64,000 bases of DNA from Triticum aestivum (Eukaryota > Streptophyta > Magnoliopsida > Poales > Poaceae), in the NCBI RefSeq assembly GCF_018294505.1, contig NC_057809.1, forward strand, positions 139,846,979-139,910,978, written 5' to 3'. Made by a program: the position numbers and the translations under genes. Shown piece after piece: positions 1 through 11,518 of this stretch. Under the pieces are notes generated by a model. That model was not told the origin of the DNA. It did not search any database and worked only from the letters and a program-made list of their open reading frames with translations. Each line of letters opens with the position of its first letter. Position 1 is the stretch's first letter.

Positions 1-254
1 CATCCGCGCGGAGCGCCGGTGAGGGCCATGGGGAGCCAGTTGGCCATGACCCTATCGTCACCTCCAGCTTCGAGGATGGCCTCCTCGTACGCCAGCAAGA
101 AGGCCAGCGGATCAGTCGCGCCGCCGTAGCCCGGCGGCGTCGTTGGCTTGAACTTGTCCAGACACCGTACCCGTTGCAGGGCTGGGGCCAGGGCTCGGAG
201 CCCCCTGGCCCCCGTGCTGGCGCCAGCGGCCGGAGCGGGCGACGCGCTACTCAT
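1..254 (-). CDS. Gypsy gag, N-terminal part (cut by window edge)
   Basis: Start of the capsid (gag) protein of an LTR retrotransposon read on the minus strand. An ATG at 252-254 opens a frame without stops to the window edge, about 84 residues. It begins with an Ala/Pro/Gly-rich segment, followed by ATDPLAFLLAYEEAI and then VMANWLPMALTGAPRG. The motif order, a DP..FL..Y helix followed by VMANW.PMAL, is typical of plant Gypsy gag (Retrotrans_gag). The ATG lies 48 bases past the primer-binding site and 65 bases past the LTR, which supports the start. The rest lies left of the window, so it cannot be judged whether the element is intact. Confidence 0.8.
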   Translation of the reverse strand, partial: MSSASPAPAAGASTGARGLRALAPALQRVRCLDKFKPTTPPGYGGATDPLAFLLAYEEAILEAGGDDRVMANWLPMALTGAPRG

Positions 255-301
255 CGCGAGGCAGGTCGTGGCGGTGGTGGAAGGGGAAAATCCGGTGCAC
301 C

Positions 302-317
302 CCTACCTGGCACGCCA
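302..317 (-). other. Primer-binding site of left Gypsy element
   Basis: On the minus strand TGGCGTGCCAGGTAGG begins two bases after the LTR end. It differs by one base from the TGGCGCGCCAGGTAGG primer site seen in many grass Gypsy elements. It fixes the element orientation (minus) and the inner LTR boundary. Confidence 0.75.
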
Positions 318-619
318 AATGTCGGATTTCGGGTTCCGGCGGACCCTTGAGGTTTGAACACTACGGTGCGCGCGGAGATTTTGCCTTCTACCTACCTGCG
401 GCCCACCGCCGCGCTAAGATCTAAGCTATGGAAAGAACAGCACAAGAGACATGGAGTTTATACTGGTTCGGGCCACCGTTGTGGTGTAATACCCTACTCT
501 AGTGTGTGGTGTGGTGGATTGCCTCTTGGGCTGATGATGATGAGCAATACAAGGAAGAACAGCCTCGCGAGGGTCTGTTCTTGGCTGGGGAGATGAACTG
601 TTGGGAGGAGTTCAATCAC

Positions 620-623
<4 letters not shown>

Positions 624-667
<44 letters not shown>
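624..667. repeat. (CT)22 microsatellite inside the Gypsy LTR
   Basis: Uninterrupted CT dinucleotides, about 22 units, reading as (GA)n on the transcribed minus strand. It lies about 60 bp downstream of the LTR TATA box, so in the R/U5 leader of the predicted transcript. Confidence 0.95.
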
Positions 668-671
<4 letters not shown>

Positions 672-723
672 GATTCTCTCTCCGATTTCGATCCGATCTC
701 CTCTACCCTGTGGGTGGCTAGTC

Positions 724-733
724 CTATTTATAG
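724..733 (-). promoter_or_regulatory. TATA box of the left Gypsy LTR
   Basis: CTATAAATAG on the minus strand, centrally placed in the LTR and in the right orientation to transcribe gag. Transcription would start roughly 30 bp downstream, near 695. Confidence 0.55.
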
Positions 734-1277
734 GTAAAGGCCCTGGGCCTCTTCCCAAATATTGAGCGGGAAGGGCGCCAACAATTGGCCATTTTTGAAG
801 GGGAACATCTGGTACACTTATCCTGACTAAAGTTGGTCCTCGCCTGCCAAAGGCTCTGGCGGTGACGCTGGCTTGGGCTCCACAATGACTTCCTTCCTGC
901 CGTTGGGCCGGTCTTGGTCTCGTTGCACCGAAACGGGTGCCTTTGCTTGATGCTCTCGCCTGCGCTTGCTCCCTTTGCACCAAAGAGGAAAGGAGGACAC
1001 TGCGCAGGCTGGCGCCCACCTGGCACCCTTGGTCGTCATGGCTTGCGTCACGGGCACCTCGTGAGGTACCCCGCCTTGATCTCTCCGCCTCCTCGTGAGT
1101 CAGCCTGATGAGGCCGTGCCTGAGGAAGCTCCGTGTCGTCCGCCCTGCGAGGCTTGACCCCTCACGAGGGTCTTGGGTCTGTGTTGATGAAGGTGGGCCG
1201 TGCTGGGCCCCTCCTCGAGCCACGCCGCAGGCCGCAGGCAGGCAAGTCTGGGGACCCCCATTCCCAGAACGCCGACA

Positions 1278-1427
1278 GGGGCCTCTCCTCCATTCCACCA
1301 TGAATCCATGATACCTAGCCATGTACACCAGCGTTCCATACGTTAAAAATGACCCTGTACATATCATCTGTGTTATTTGCTGACAGAAAGCAACCATTAC
1401 TACATTATTTGCTTTCTACCTTATTTG
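1278..1427. other. Short spacer without recognisable features
   Basis: Sequence between the Gypsy LTR and the LINE 3' end. I see no coding potential or repeat structure. It may be older flanking DNA. Confidence 0.4.
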
Positions 1428-2116
1428 CTTTTTTAGGAGTTAAACCAAGTTTTATTGCTCAAAGACCACATGGTGTGGGATACAAAACGGATCATGTGGT
1501 TCGGACAACCAGACATGTCGCCGCTGATCCAAAGAGTGAGAAAACTTAGCTACCTATATGAATCTGTGTTCGAAGCTCTACCTTCAAAGGTAAATTTACA
1601 ATTAGAAGCTAATTACGTGAGCTTAATCTAGCTAATAATAGCTCCATAAGATCCACGACTTCCTTTGTCAATGTCACTCTCCACCTGTTTTGAGTCTGAG
1701 GCTACAATGACGTTGTGTAGCCTAAGATCTTGCGCTAGGGATAAACCCTCACGACAAGCAATCAATTCCACTGTCGCCACATCAGTTATGCCAATGATCA
1801 CCATGGCTAAGCTACCCATGAAATTACCTGACTCACCTCGACATACTACCGCAGCTGCACTCCTTGCATGGGCTCTAAAAATTCCCACATCAACGTGAAT
1901 CTTTGCAAATCCCGACAGTGGAGCTTTAGATCTAGTTGTTGTAACTCTTAGTGGTGGTGTTCCTCTAGCTTCTGCTCTCACCATTAGTTGAAGCTTGGTG
2001 ATGAACCATGTAATGAACTGGTGGGTTTCCAAGGGCCTTTGATAAATCTCTTCATGGATAGCCTTCCTCCTAGCCCACCAAATAGCCTAGAGTGTAACAG
2101 CTAGTCGAATGAAGGC
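1428..2116 (-). pseudogene. LINE-type RNase H domain, 3' portion (broken)
   Basis: Minus-strand remnant of the C-terminal RNase H (RVT_3-like) region of a plant non-LTR retrotransposon. The best frame (2032-1628) contains KIHVDVGIF, then AAAVVCRG, then TVELIACREGLSLAQ and VIVASDSKQVESDI, matching the usual NVDGA / GVVVRD / AEALALRDGL / SDC order, with the usual DGA altered to DVG. Upstream the same frame gives AIWWARRKAIHEE, with a TAG where Trp is expected. Downstream, past a stop, similarity continues in other frames (CKFTFEGRASN, then DQRRHVWLSEPHD). AATAAA and a short A-tract near 1428-1450 look like a LINE 3' end. It is interrupted at 2116 by the Copia array and continues at 17803. Confidence 0.7.
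2112..2116. repeat. Left TSD (AAGGC) of the tandem Copia array
   Basis: AAGGC directly before the LTR at 2117 is repeated at 17798-17802 directly after the third LTR. No such copy flanks the middle LTR. Confidence 0.9.
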
Positions 2117-3857
2117 TATTGGGGAACGTAGTAATTTCAAAAAAATTCCTAAGCACACGCAAGATCATGGTGATGCATAGCAACGAGAGGGGAGAGTGTT
2201 GTCTATGTACCCTCGTAGACCGAAAGCGGAAGCGTTAGCACAACGTGGTTGATGTAGTCGTACGTCTTCACGATCCGACCGATCAAGTACCGAACGTACG
2301 GCACCTCCGAGTTCAGCACACGTTCAGCCCGATGACATCCCTCGAACTCCGATCCAGCCGAGTGTTGAGGGAGTGTTTTGTCAGCACGACAGCATGGTGA
2401 CGATGTTGATGTTCTACCGACGCAGGGCTTCGCCTAAGCACCGCTATAGTATTATCGAGGTGGACTATGGTGGAGGGGGGCACCACACACGGCTAAGAGA
2501 TCAAGATATCAACTCTTGTGTCTGTGGGGTGCCCCCTGCCCCCGTATATAAAGGAGCAAGGGGGGGTGCGGCCGGCCAAGGAGAGGGCGCGCCAGGAGGA
2601 GTCCTACTCCCACCGGGAGAGTAGGACTCCCCCCCCCCCTTTCCTAGTTGGAATAGGATTCGGGAGAAGGAAAGAGAGAGGAGAAGAAGGAAAGAGGGGG
2701 CCGACCCCCCTTGCCCTAAACCAATTCGGTTTGGGCCTTGGGGGGCGCGCCCCACACTCCCCTTGCTTCCCTCTATTTCCACTAAGGCCCATATAGGCCC
2801 ATTAAACTCCCGGGGGTTCCGGTAACCTCCCGGTACTCCGGTAAAATCCCGATTTCACCTGGAACACTTCCGACATCCAAATATAGGCTTCCAATATATC
2901 AATCTTTATGTCTCGACCATGTCGAGACTCCTCGTCATGTCTTTGATCACATCCGGGACTCCGAACAACCTTCGGTACATCAAAACATATAAACTCATAA
3001 TATAACTGCCATCGTAACGTTAAGCGTGCGGACCCTACGGGTTTGAGAACTATGTAGACATGACCGAGACACGTCTCCGGTCAATAACCAATAGCAGAAC
3101 CTGGATGCTCATATTGGTTCCTACATATTCTACGAAGATCTTTATCGGTCAAACCGCATAACAACATACGTTGTTCCCTTTGTCATCGGTATGTTACTTT
3201 CCCGAGATTCGATCGTGGGTATCTCAATACCTGGTTCAATCTAGTTACCGGCAAGTCTCATTACTCGTTCCATAATACATCATCCCGCAACTAACTCATT
3301 AGTTGCAATGCTTGCAAGGCTTAAGTGATGTGCATTACCGAGAGGGCCCAGAGATACCTCTCCGATAATCGGAGTGACAAATCCTAATATCGAAATATGC
3401 CAACCCAACAAGTACCTTTGGAGACACCTGTAGAGCACCTTTATAATCACCCAGTTACATTTTGACGTTTGGTAGCACACAAAGTGTTCCGCCGGTAAAC
3501 GGGAGTTGCATAATCTCATAGTCATAGGAACATGTATAAGTCATGAAGAAAGCAATAGCAACAAACTAAATGATCAAGTGCTAAGCTAACGGAATGGGTC
3601 AAGTCAATCACATCATTCTCCTAATGATGTGATCCCGTTAATCAAATGACAACCCATGTCAATGGTTAGGAAACTTAACCATCTTTGATCAACGAGCTAG
3701 TCAGGTAGAGGCATACTAGTGAAACTCTGTTTGTCTATGTATTCACACATGTATTATGTTTCCGGTTAATACAATTCTAGCATGAATAATAAACATTTAT
3801 CATGATATAAGGAAATAAATATAGCTTTATTATTGCCTCTAGGGCATATTTCCTTCA
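2117..3857 (-). repeat. Copia LTR 1 (3' LTR of internal copy 1)
   Basis: Begins TATTGGGGAACG on the plus strand, where the other LTRs have TGTTGGGGAACG, so the terminal G has mutated. It ends TATTTCCTTCA. On the minus strand it reads TGAAGGAAATATGCCC to its end. It carries a longer segment near 3450 (CACCCAGTTACATTTTGACG) that is shortened in LTR 2 and LTR 3. Open frames here, e.g. 2501-2796, are GC-rich chance frames. Confidence 0.9.
2544..2552 (-). promoter_or_regulatory. TATA box, Copia LTR 1
   Basis: The minus strand reads TTTATATAC, following a CTCC stretch. The same element occurs at the equivalent place in LTR 2 and LTR 3. Confidence 0.5.
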
Positions 3858-3870
3858 GGCTCCCACTTGC
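3858..3870 (-). other. Polypurine tract, Copia copy 1
   Basis: The minus strand reads GCAAGTGGGAGCC immediately before the LTR start TGAAGG. This is the plus-strand primer site of the element. The same sequence precedes the LTR at 10827. Confidence 0.6.
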
Positions 3871-3890
3871 ACTAGAGTCAATAATCTAGA

Positions 3891-4549
3891 TTACACAGTA
3901 ATGATTCTAACACCCATGGAGCCTTGGTGATGATCATGTTTTGCTCGTGGAAGAGGCTTAGTCAACGGGTCTGCAACATTCAGATCCGTATGTATCTTGC
4001 AAATTTCTATGTCTCCCACCTGGACTAAATCCCGGATGGAATTGAAGCGTCTCTTGATGTGCTTGGTTCTCTTGTGAAATCTGGATTCCTTCACCAAGGC
4101 AATAGCTCCAGTATTGTCACAAAAGATTTTCATTGTACCTGATGCACTATGTATGACACCTAAATCGGATATGAACTCCTTCATCCAGACTCCTTCATTT
4201 GCTGCTTCCGAAGTAGCTATGTACTCCGCTTCACATGTCGATCCCGCCAGAACGCTTTGTTCAGAACTACACCAACTGACAGCTCCACCGTTCAATGCAA
4301 AACGTATCTGGTTTGCGATTTAGAATCGTCCGGATCAGTGTCAAAGCTTGCATCAACGTAACCATTTACGATGAGCTCTTTGTCACCTCCATAAACGAGA
4401 AACATATCCTTAGTCCTTTTCAGGTATTTCAGGATGTTCTTGACCGCTGTCCAGTGATTCACTCCTGGATTACTTTGGGTACCTCCCTGCTAGACTTATA
4501 GCAAGGCACACATCAGGTCTGGTACACATCATTGCATACATGATAGAGC
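3891..4549 (-). pseudogene. Copia copy 1: RNase H region
   Basis: Ty1/Copia RNase H, which degrades the RNA strand during reverse transcription. The readable frame (4295-3891) holds AVSWCSSEQSVLAGSTCEAE with the catalytic Glu, then KIFCDNTGAIAL with a catalytic Asp, the RFHKRTKHI motif and the C-terminal DLNVADPLTKPLPRAKHD that closes Copia polyproteins. The first catalytic Asp lies upstream in another frame, because an indel near 4300 breaks the join. It is also out of frame with the reverse transcriptase, because two extra bases near 4552 create a stop. Both lesions recur in copy 2. Confidence 0.85.
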
Positions 4550-5653
4550 CTATATGGCTGAAGCATAGGGAACATCTTTCATTTTCTCTCTATCTTCTGC
4601 AGTGGTCGGGCATTGAGTCTTACTCAACTTCATACCTTGTAATACAGGCAAGAACCCTTTCTTTGCTTGATCCATTTTGAACTTCTTCAAAACTTTATCA
4701 AGGTATGTGCTTTGTGAAAGTCCAATTAAGCGTCTTAAGCTATCTCTATAGATCTTGATGTCCAATATGTAAGCAGCTTCACCGAGGTCTTTCATTGAAA
4801 AACTCTTATGCAAGTATCCCTTTATGCTATCCAGAAATTCTATATCATTTCCAATCAGCAATATGTCATCCACATATAATATCAGAAATGCTACAAAGCT
4901 CCCACTCACTTTCTTGTAAATACAGGCTTCTACAAAAGTCTGTATAAAACCAAATGCTTTGATCACACTATCAAAGCGTTTATTCCAACTCCGAGAGGCT
5001 TGCACCAGTCCATAAATGGATCCCCGGAGATTGCACACTTTGTTAGCTCCCTTTGGATCGACAAAACCTTCCGGTTGCATCATATACAACTCTTCTTCCA
5101 GAAATCCATTCAGGAATGCAGTTTTAACATCCATTTGCCAAATTTCATAATCATAAAATGCGGCAATTGCTAACATGATTCGGACAGACTTAAGCATCGC
5201 TACGGGTGAGAAAGTCTCATCGTAGTCAATCCCTTGAACTTGTCGAAAACCTTTCGCAACAAGTCGAGCTTTGTAGACAGTAACATTACTATCAGCGTCA
5301 GTCTTCTTCTTGAAGATCCATTTATTCTCAATTGCTTGCAGATCATCGGGCAAGTCAACCAAAGTCCATACTTTGTTCTCATACATGGATCCCATCTCAG
5401 ATTTCATGGCCTTAAGCCATTTTGCGGAATATGGGCTCACCATCGCTTCTTCATAGTTTGTAGGTTCATCATGATCTAGTAGCATGACTTCTAGAACAGG
5501 ATTACCGTACCACTCTGGTGCGGATCTTACTCTGGTTGATCTACGAGGTTCAGTAATAACTTGATCTGAAGTTTCATGAGCATCATCATTATCTTCCTCA
5601 CTAATTGGTGTAGCTGTCGTAGAAACCGTTTTCTGCGATGAACTACTTTCCAA
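4550..5653 (-). pseudogene. Copia copy 1: reverse transcriptase (RVT_2)
   Basis: RNA-dependent DNA polymerase of the element. The frame starts within the polyprotein and has no ATG of its own. It runs from the integrase-RT linker (EPRRSTRVRSAPEWYGNP, about residue 35) through WIFKKKTDADSNV, YKARLVAKGF, FSPVAMLKSVR and WQMDVKTAFLNG (Asp about 175) to the catalytic YVDD (about 260-263), then DLGEAAYILDIKI. It ends at ..YASAI followed by a stop caused by two extra bases. All RVT_2 motifs are present, so the domain is nearly complete. The polyprotein is broken on both sides: a frameshift after the integrase and the stop before RNase H. Confidence 0.9.
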
Positions 5654-5670
5654 TAAGGGAGCAGGTACGG

Positions 5671-7077
5671 TTACCTCATCAAGTCTACTTTCCTCCCGCT
5701 CACTTCTTTCGAGAGAAACTCCTTCTCCAGAAATGTTCCAAATTTAGCAACAAAAGTCTTGCCTTCGGATCTGTGATAGAAGGTGTACCCAATAGTCTCC
5801 TTTGGGTATCCTATGAAGACACATTTCTCCGATTTGGGTTCGAGCTTATCAGGTTGAAGCTTTTTCACATAAGCATCGCAGCCCCAAACTTTAAGAAACG
5901 ACAACTTTGGTTTCTTGCCAAACCACAGTTCATAAGGTGTCGTCTCAACGGATTTTGATGGTGCCCTATTTAACGTGAATGCGGCCGTCTCTAAAGCATA
6001 ACCCCAAAACGATAGCGGTAAATCAGTAAGAGACATCATAGATCGCACCATATCTAGTAAAGTACGATTAAGACGTTCAGACACACCATTACGCTATGGT
6101 ATTCCGGGTGGCGTGAGTTCCGAAACTATTCTGCATTGTTTCAAATGAAGACCAAACTCGTAACTCAAATATTCTCCTCCACAATCTGATCGTAGAAACT
6201 TTATTTTCTTGTTACGATGATTTTCTACTTCACTCTGAAATTCTTTGAACTTTTCAAATGTTTTAGACTTATGTTTCATTAAGTAGATATACCCATATCT
6301 GCTTAAATCATCTGCGAAGGTGAGAAAATAACGATATCCGCCACGAGCCTCAATATTCATTGGACCACATACATCTGTATGTATGATTTCCAACAAATTT
6401 GTTGCTCTCTCCATAGTTCCACAGAACGGCGTTTTAGTCATCTTGCCTATGAGGCACGATGCGCAAGTACTAAGTGATTCATAATCAAGTGGTTCCAAAA
6501 GTCCATCAGTATGGATTTTCTTCATGCGTTTTACACCGATATGACCTAAACGGCAGTGCCACAAATAAGTTGCACTATCATTATCAACTCTACATCTTTT
6601 GGTTTCAATATTATGAATATGTGTATCACTACTATCGAGATTCAACAAAAATAGACCATTCTTCAAGGGTGCATGACCATAAAAGATATTACTCATATAA
6701 ATAGAACAACCATTATTCTCTGATTTAAATGAATAACCGCCTCGCATCAAACAAGATCCAGATATAATGTTCATGCTCAACGCTGGCACCAAATAACAAT
6801 TATTTAGGTCTAATACTAATCCCGAAGGTAGATGTAGAGGTAGCGTGCCGATCGCGATCACATCGACTTTGGAAACATTTCCCACACGCATCATCACCTC
6901 GTCCTTAGCCAATCTTCGCTTAATCCATAGCCCCTGTTTCGAGTTGCAAATGTTAGCAACAGAACCAGTATCAAATACCCAGGTGCTACTGCGAGCATTA
7001 GTAAGGTACACATCAATAACATGTATATCACATATACCTTTGTTCACTTTGCCATCCTTCTTATCCGCCAAATACAT
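5671..7077 (-). pseudogene. Copia copy 1: protease and integrase
   Basis: Contains the aspartic protease (VFDTGSVAN), the gag_pre-integrase His/Cys region (LWHCRLGHIGVKRM then CASC) and the integrase core with Asp in IIHTDVCGP, Asp in FLRSDCGGEY and Glu in NGVSERLNR. The frame is cut by a TAG at about 6091, directly before RNGVSER, where copy 2 has a Gln codon, so the last catalytic residue is separated from the first two. It ends in RKVDLMR followed by a stop, a one-base frameshift shared with copy 2. At the N-terminus it follows gag across a TAG in the zinc knuckle. Confidence 0.88.
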
Positions 7078-7092
7078 GGGGCAGTTCCGCTT

Positions 7093-7878
7093 CTAGTGAC
7101 CAGTCTGCTTGCAATAGAAGCACTCAGTCTCAGGCTTAGGTCCAGACTTGGGTTTCTTCTCCTGAGCAGCAACTTGTTTGCTGTTCTTCTTGAAGTTCCC
7201 CTTCTTCTTCCCTTTGCCCTTTTTCTTGAAATTGGTGGTCTTATTGACCATCAACACTTGATGCTCCTTCTTGATTTCTACCTCCGCGGCCTTTAGCATC
7301 GCGAAGAGCTCGGGAATAGTCTTATTCATCCCTTGCATGTTATAGTTCATCATGAAGCTTTTGTAGCTTGGTGGCAGTGATTGAAGAACTCTGTCAATGA
7401 AACTATCAACAGGAAGATTAACTCTCAGTTGATTCAAGTGATTATGATACCCAGACATTTTGAGTATATGTTCACTAACAAAACTATTCTCCTCCATCTT
7501 GCAGCTATAGAACTTATTGGAGACTTCATATCTCTCAATCCGGGCATTTGCTTGAAAGATTAACTTCAACTCCTGGAACATCTCATATGCTCCATGACGT
7601 TCAAAACGTCGTTGAAGACCTGGTTCTAAGCCGTAAAGCATGGCACACTGAACTATCGAGTAGTCATCAGCTTTGCTCTGCTAGACGTTCATAACATCTG
7701 GTGTTGCTCCTGCAGCAGGCTTGGCACTTAGCGGTGCTTCCAGGACGTAATTCTTCAGTGCATCAATGAGGATAATCCTCAAGTTACGGACCCGGTCCGT
7801 GTAATTGCTACCATCATCTTTCAACTTTGCTTTCTCAAGGAACGCATTAAAATTCAACGGAACAACAACACGGGCCAT
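7093..7878 (-). pseudogene. Copia copy 1: gag
   Basis: Nucleocapsid/capsid precursor. An ATG at 7876-7878 starts MARVVVPLNFNAFLEKAKLK and runs to DVMNV, where a TAG replaces an expected Trp codon (7681). The frame resumes with MLYGLEPGLQRRFERHGAYE, SVSEH-like and LPPSYKSFMMNYN helices, a Lys-rich stretch and the zinc knuckle CFYCKQTGH, whose next codon is another TAG. These are UBN2-type Copia gag features. The first stop is shared with copy 2. The knuckle stop is private. Confidence 0.88.
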
Positions 7879-9085
7879 CTATCTACAATCAACATAGACA
7901 AGCAAGATACTATCAGGTACTAAGTTCATGATAAATTTAAGTTCAATTAATCATATTACCTAAGAACTCCCACTTAGATAGACATCACTCTAATCCTCTA
8001 AGTGATCACGTGATCCAAATCAACTAAACCATGTCCGATCATCACATGAGATGGAGTAGTTTCAATGGTGAGCATCACTATGTTGATCATATCTACTATA
8101 TGATTCACGCTCGACCTTTCGGTCTCCATGTTCCAAGGCCATATCAGTTATATGCTAGGCTCGTCAAGTTTAACCTGAGTATTCCGCGTGTGCAACTGTT
8201 TTGCACCCGTTGTATTTAAACGTAGAGCCTATCACACCCGATCATCACGTGGTGTCTCAGCACGAAGAACTTTCGCAACGATGCATACTCAGGGAGAACA
8301 CTTGTACCTTGATAATTTAGTGAGAGATCATCTTATAATGCTACCGTTAATCAAAGCAAGATAAGATGCATAAAAGATAAACATCACATGCAATCAATAT
8401 AAGTGATATGATATGGCCATCATCATCTTGTGCTTGTGATCTCCATCTCCGAAGCACCGTCATGATCACCATCGTCACCGGCGCGACACCTTGATCTCCA
8501 TCGTAGCATCGTTGTCGTCTCGCCAATCTTATGCTTCCACGACTATCGCTACCGCTTAGTGATAAAGTAAAGTATTACAGGGCGATTGCATTGCATACAA
8601 TAAAGCGACAACCATATGGCTCCTGCCAGTTGTCGATAACTCAACATGATCATCTCATACAATAAAATTTAGCATCATGTCTTGACCATATCACATCACA
8701 ACATGCCCTGCAAAAACAAGTTAGACGTCCTCTACTTTGTTGTTGCAAGTTTTACGTGGCTGCTACGGGCTTAGCAAGAACCGTTCTTACCTACGCATCA
8801 AAACCACAATGATAGTTTGTCAAGTTGGTGTTGTTTTAACCTTCGCAAGGACCGGGCGTAGCCATAGTTCAACTAAAGTTGGAGAAACTGACACCCGCCA
8901 GCCACCTATGTGCAAAGCACGTCGGTAGAACCAGTCTCGCGTAAGCGTACGCGTAATGTCGGTCTGGGCCACTTCATCCAACAATACCGCCGAACCAAAG
9001 TATGGCATTGCTAGTAAGCAGTTTGACTTGTATCGCCCACAACTCACTTGTGTACTACTCGTGCATATTACATCAACGCATAAAA
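7879..9085 (-). other. Untranslated leader, Copia copy 1
   Basis: About 1.2 kb between primer site and gag, without a credible ORF. Long leaders are normal for BARE/Angela elements. It contains degenerate GATGGAGATCA-like repeats around 8400-8530, also found in the leader of the Copia at 51247. Confidence 0.65.
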
Positions 9086-9101
9086 CCTGGCTCGGATGCC
9101 A
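9086..9101 (-). other. Primer-binding site, Copia copy 1
   Basis: The minus strand reads TGGCATCCGAGCCAGG one base after the LTR end. It resembles the initiator-Met tRNA 3' complement (TGGTATCAGAGCC) with changes. Confidence 0.8.
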
Positions 9102-9102
9102 C

Positions 9103-10826
9103 TGTTGGGGAACGTAGTAATTTCAAAAAAAATCCTACGCACACACAAGATCATGGTGATGCATAGCAACGAGAGGGGAGAGTGTTATCTACGTACCCTC
9201 ATAGACCAAAAGCGGAAGCGTTAGCACAACGCGATTGATGTAGTCGTACGTCTTCACAATCCGACCGATCAAGTACCGAACGTACGACACCTCCGAGTTC
9301 AGCACACGTTCAACCCGATGACGTCCCACGAACTCCGATCCAACCGAGTGTTGAGGGAGAGTTTTGTCAGCATGACGGCGTGGTGATGATGTTGATGTTC
9401 TACCGACGCAGGGCTTCGCCTAAGCACCGCTATAGTATTATTGAGGTGGACTATGGTGGAGGGGGCACCGCACACGGCTAAGAGATCAAGATATCAACTC
9501 TTGTGTCTATGGGGTGCCCCCTGCCCCCGTATATAAAGGAGCAAGGGGGGGTGCGGCCGGCCAGGGAGAGGGCGCGCCAGGAGGAGTCCTACTCCCATCG
9601 GGAGTAGGACTCCCCCCTTTCCTAGTTGGAATAGGATTCGGGAGAAGGAAAGAGAGAGGAGAAGAAGGAAAGAGGGGGCCGACCCCCCTTGCCCTAAACC
9701 AATTCGGTTTGGGCCTTGGGGGGGCGCCCCACACTCCCCTTGCTTCCCTCTATTTCCACTAAGGCCCATATAGGCCCATTAAGCTCTCGGGGGGTTCCGG
9801 TAACCTCCCGGTACTCTCGTAAAATCCCAATTTCACCCGGAACAATTCCGACATCCAAATATAGGCTTCCAATATATCAATCTTTATGTCTTGACCATTT
9901 CGAGACTCTTCGTCATGTCCTTGATCACACTCGGGACTTTGAACAACCTTCAGTACATCAAAATATATAAACTCATAATATAACTGTCATCGTAACGTTA
10001 AGCGTGCGGACCCTACGGGTTCGAAAACTATGTAGACATGACCGAGACACGTCTCCGGTCAATAACCAATAGCGGAACCTGGATGCTCATATTGGTTTCT
10101 ACATATTCTACGAAGATCTTTATCGGTCAAACCGCATAACAACATACGTTGTTCCCTTTGTCATCGGTATGTTACTTGCCCGAGATTTGATCGTGGGTAT
10201 CTCAATACCTAGTTCAATCTCGTTACCGGCAAGTCTCTTTACTCGTTCCGTAATACATCATCCCACAACTAACTCATTAGTTGCAATGCTTGCAAGGCTT
10301 AAGTGATGTGCATTACCGAGAGGGCCCAGAGATACCTCTCCGACAATCGGAGTGACAAATCCTAATCTCTAAATAGGCCAACCCAACAAGTACCTTTGGA
10401 GACACCTGTAGAGCACCTTTATAATACGTTATGATGTTTGGTAGCACACAAAGTGTTCCTCCGGTAAACGGGAGTTGCATAATCTCATAGTCATAGGAAC
10501 ATGTATAAGTCATGAAGAAAGCAATAGCAACAAACTAAATGATCAAGTGCTAAGCTAACGTAATGGGTCAAGTCAATCACATCATTCTCCTAATGATGTG
10601 ATCCCGTTAATCAAATGACAACCCATGTCAATGGTTAGGAAACTTAACCATCTTTTATCAACGAGCTAGTCAGGTAGAGGCATACTAGTGACACTCTGTT
10701 TGTCTATGTATTCACACATGTATTATGTTTCCGGTTAATATAATTCTAGCATGAATAATAAACATTTATCATGATATAAGGAAATAAATATAGCTTTATT
10801 ATTGCCTCTAGGGCATATTTCCTTCA
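9103..10826 (-). repeat. Copia LTR 2 (shared middle LTR, chimeric)
   Basis: Serves as the 5' LTR of copy 1 and the 3' LTR of copy 2. From 9103 to about 10462 it shares diagnostic variants with LTR 3 against LTR 1, for example AAAACTATG, GCGGAACC, the short ACGTTATGATG segment near 10423 and TTCCTCCGG. In its last part it agrees with LTR 1, for example AAATATAGCTTTATTATTGC. A TATA box lies at 9530-9538. Confidence 0.9.
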
Positions 10827-10859
10827 GGCTCCCACTTGCACTAGAGTCAATAATCTAGA

Positions 10860-11518
10860 TTACACAGTAATGATTATAACACCCATGGAGCCTTGGTGCT
10901 GATCATGTTTTGCTCGTGGAAGAGGCTTAGTCAACGGGTCTGCAACATTCAGATCCGTATGTATCTTGCAAATTTCTATGTCTCCCACCTGGACTAAATC
11001 CCGGATGGAATTGAAGCGTCTCTTGATGTGCTTGGTTCTCTTGTGAAATTTGGATTCCTTCGCCAAGGCAATAGCTCCAGTATTGTCACAAAAGATTTTC
11101 ATTGTACCCGATGCACTAGGTATGACACCTAAATCGGATATGAACTCCTTCATCCAGACTCCTTCATTTGCTGCTTCTGAAGTAGCTATGTACTCCGCTT
11201 CACATGTAGATCCCGCCAGAACGCTTTGTTCAGAACTACACCAACTGACAGCTCCACCGTTCAATGCAAAACGTATCTGGTTTGCGATTTAGAATCGTCC
11301 GGATCAGTGTCAAAGCTTGCATCAACATAACCATTTACGATGAGCTCTTTGTCACCTCCATAAATGAGAAACATATCCTTAGTCCTTTTCAGGTATTTCA
11401 GGATGTTCTTGACCGCTATCCAGTGATTCACTCCTGGATTACTTTGTGTACCTCCCTGCTAGACTTATAGCAAGGCACACATCAGGTCTGGTACACATCA
11501 TTGCATACATGATAGAGC
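10860..11518 (-). pseudogene. Copia copy 2: RNase H region
   Basis: Same organisation as copy 1. The frame 11264-10860 carries CEAEY, CDNTGAIALAKES, FHKRTKHI and DLNVADPLTKPLPRAKHD. The same indel near 11270 separates it from the first catalytic Asp, and the same two-base insertion separates it from the reverse transcriptase, so both lesions predate the duplication. Confidence 0.85.

Larger units (their letters stand above)
320..1277 (-). repeat. 5' LTR of a Gypsy element (958 bp)
   Basis: The boundaries are set by a perfect 6-bp inverted terminal repeat, TGTCGG at 320-325 and CCGACA at 1272-1277, with a primer site and gag immediately inside. On the minus strand the LTR starts TGTCGGCGTTCTGGG, a form I recognise from Triticeae Gypsy LTRs. 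It contains a TATA box and a long CT repeat. The minus-strand open frame across 612-1397 is a GC-rich chance frame crossing the LTR edge. The partner LTR and the TSD are outside the window. Confidence 0.8.

Noticed and set aside
612..1397. 261-residue minus-strand open frame
   Set aside because: It runs from outside into a Gypsy LTR through a GA repeat (terminal Arg-Glu run). Composition only, no domain.
2501..2796. Overlapping GC-rich frames in both strands (also 9494-9769, 16463-16828)
   Set aside because: All three are the same position of the Copia LTR. Frames are a by-product of the C/G-rich TATA-proximal region.
5200..5479. Secondary frames within the reverse transcriptase region
   Set aside because: Shadows of the RVT_2 frame in other phases or strands.
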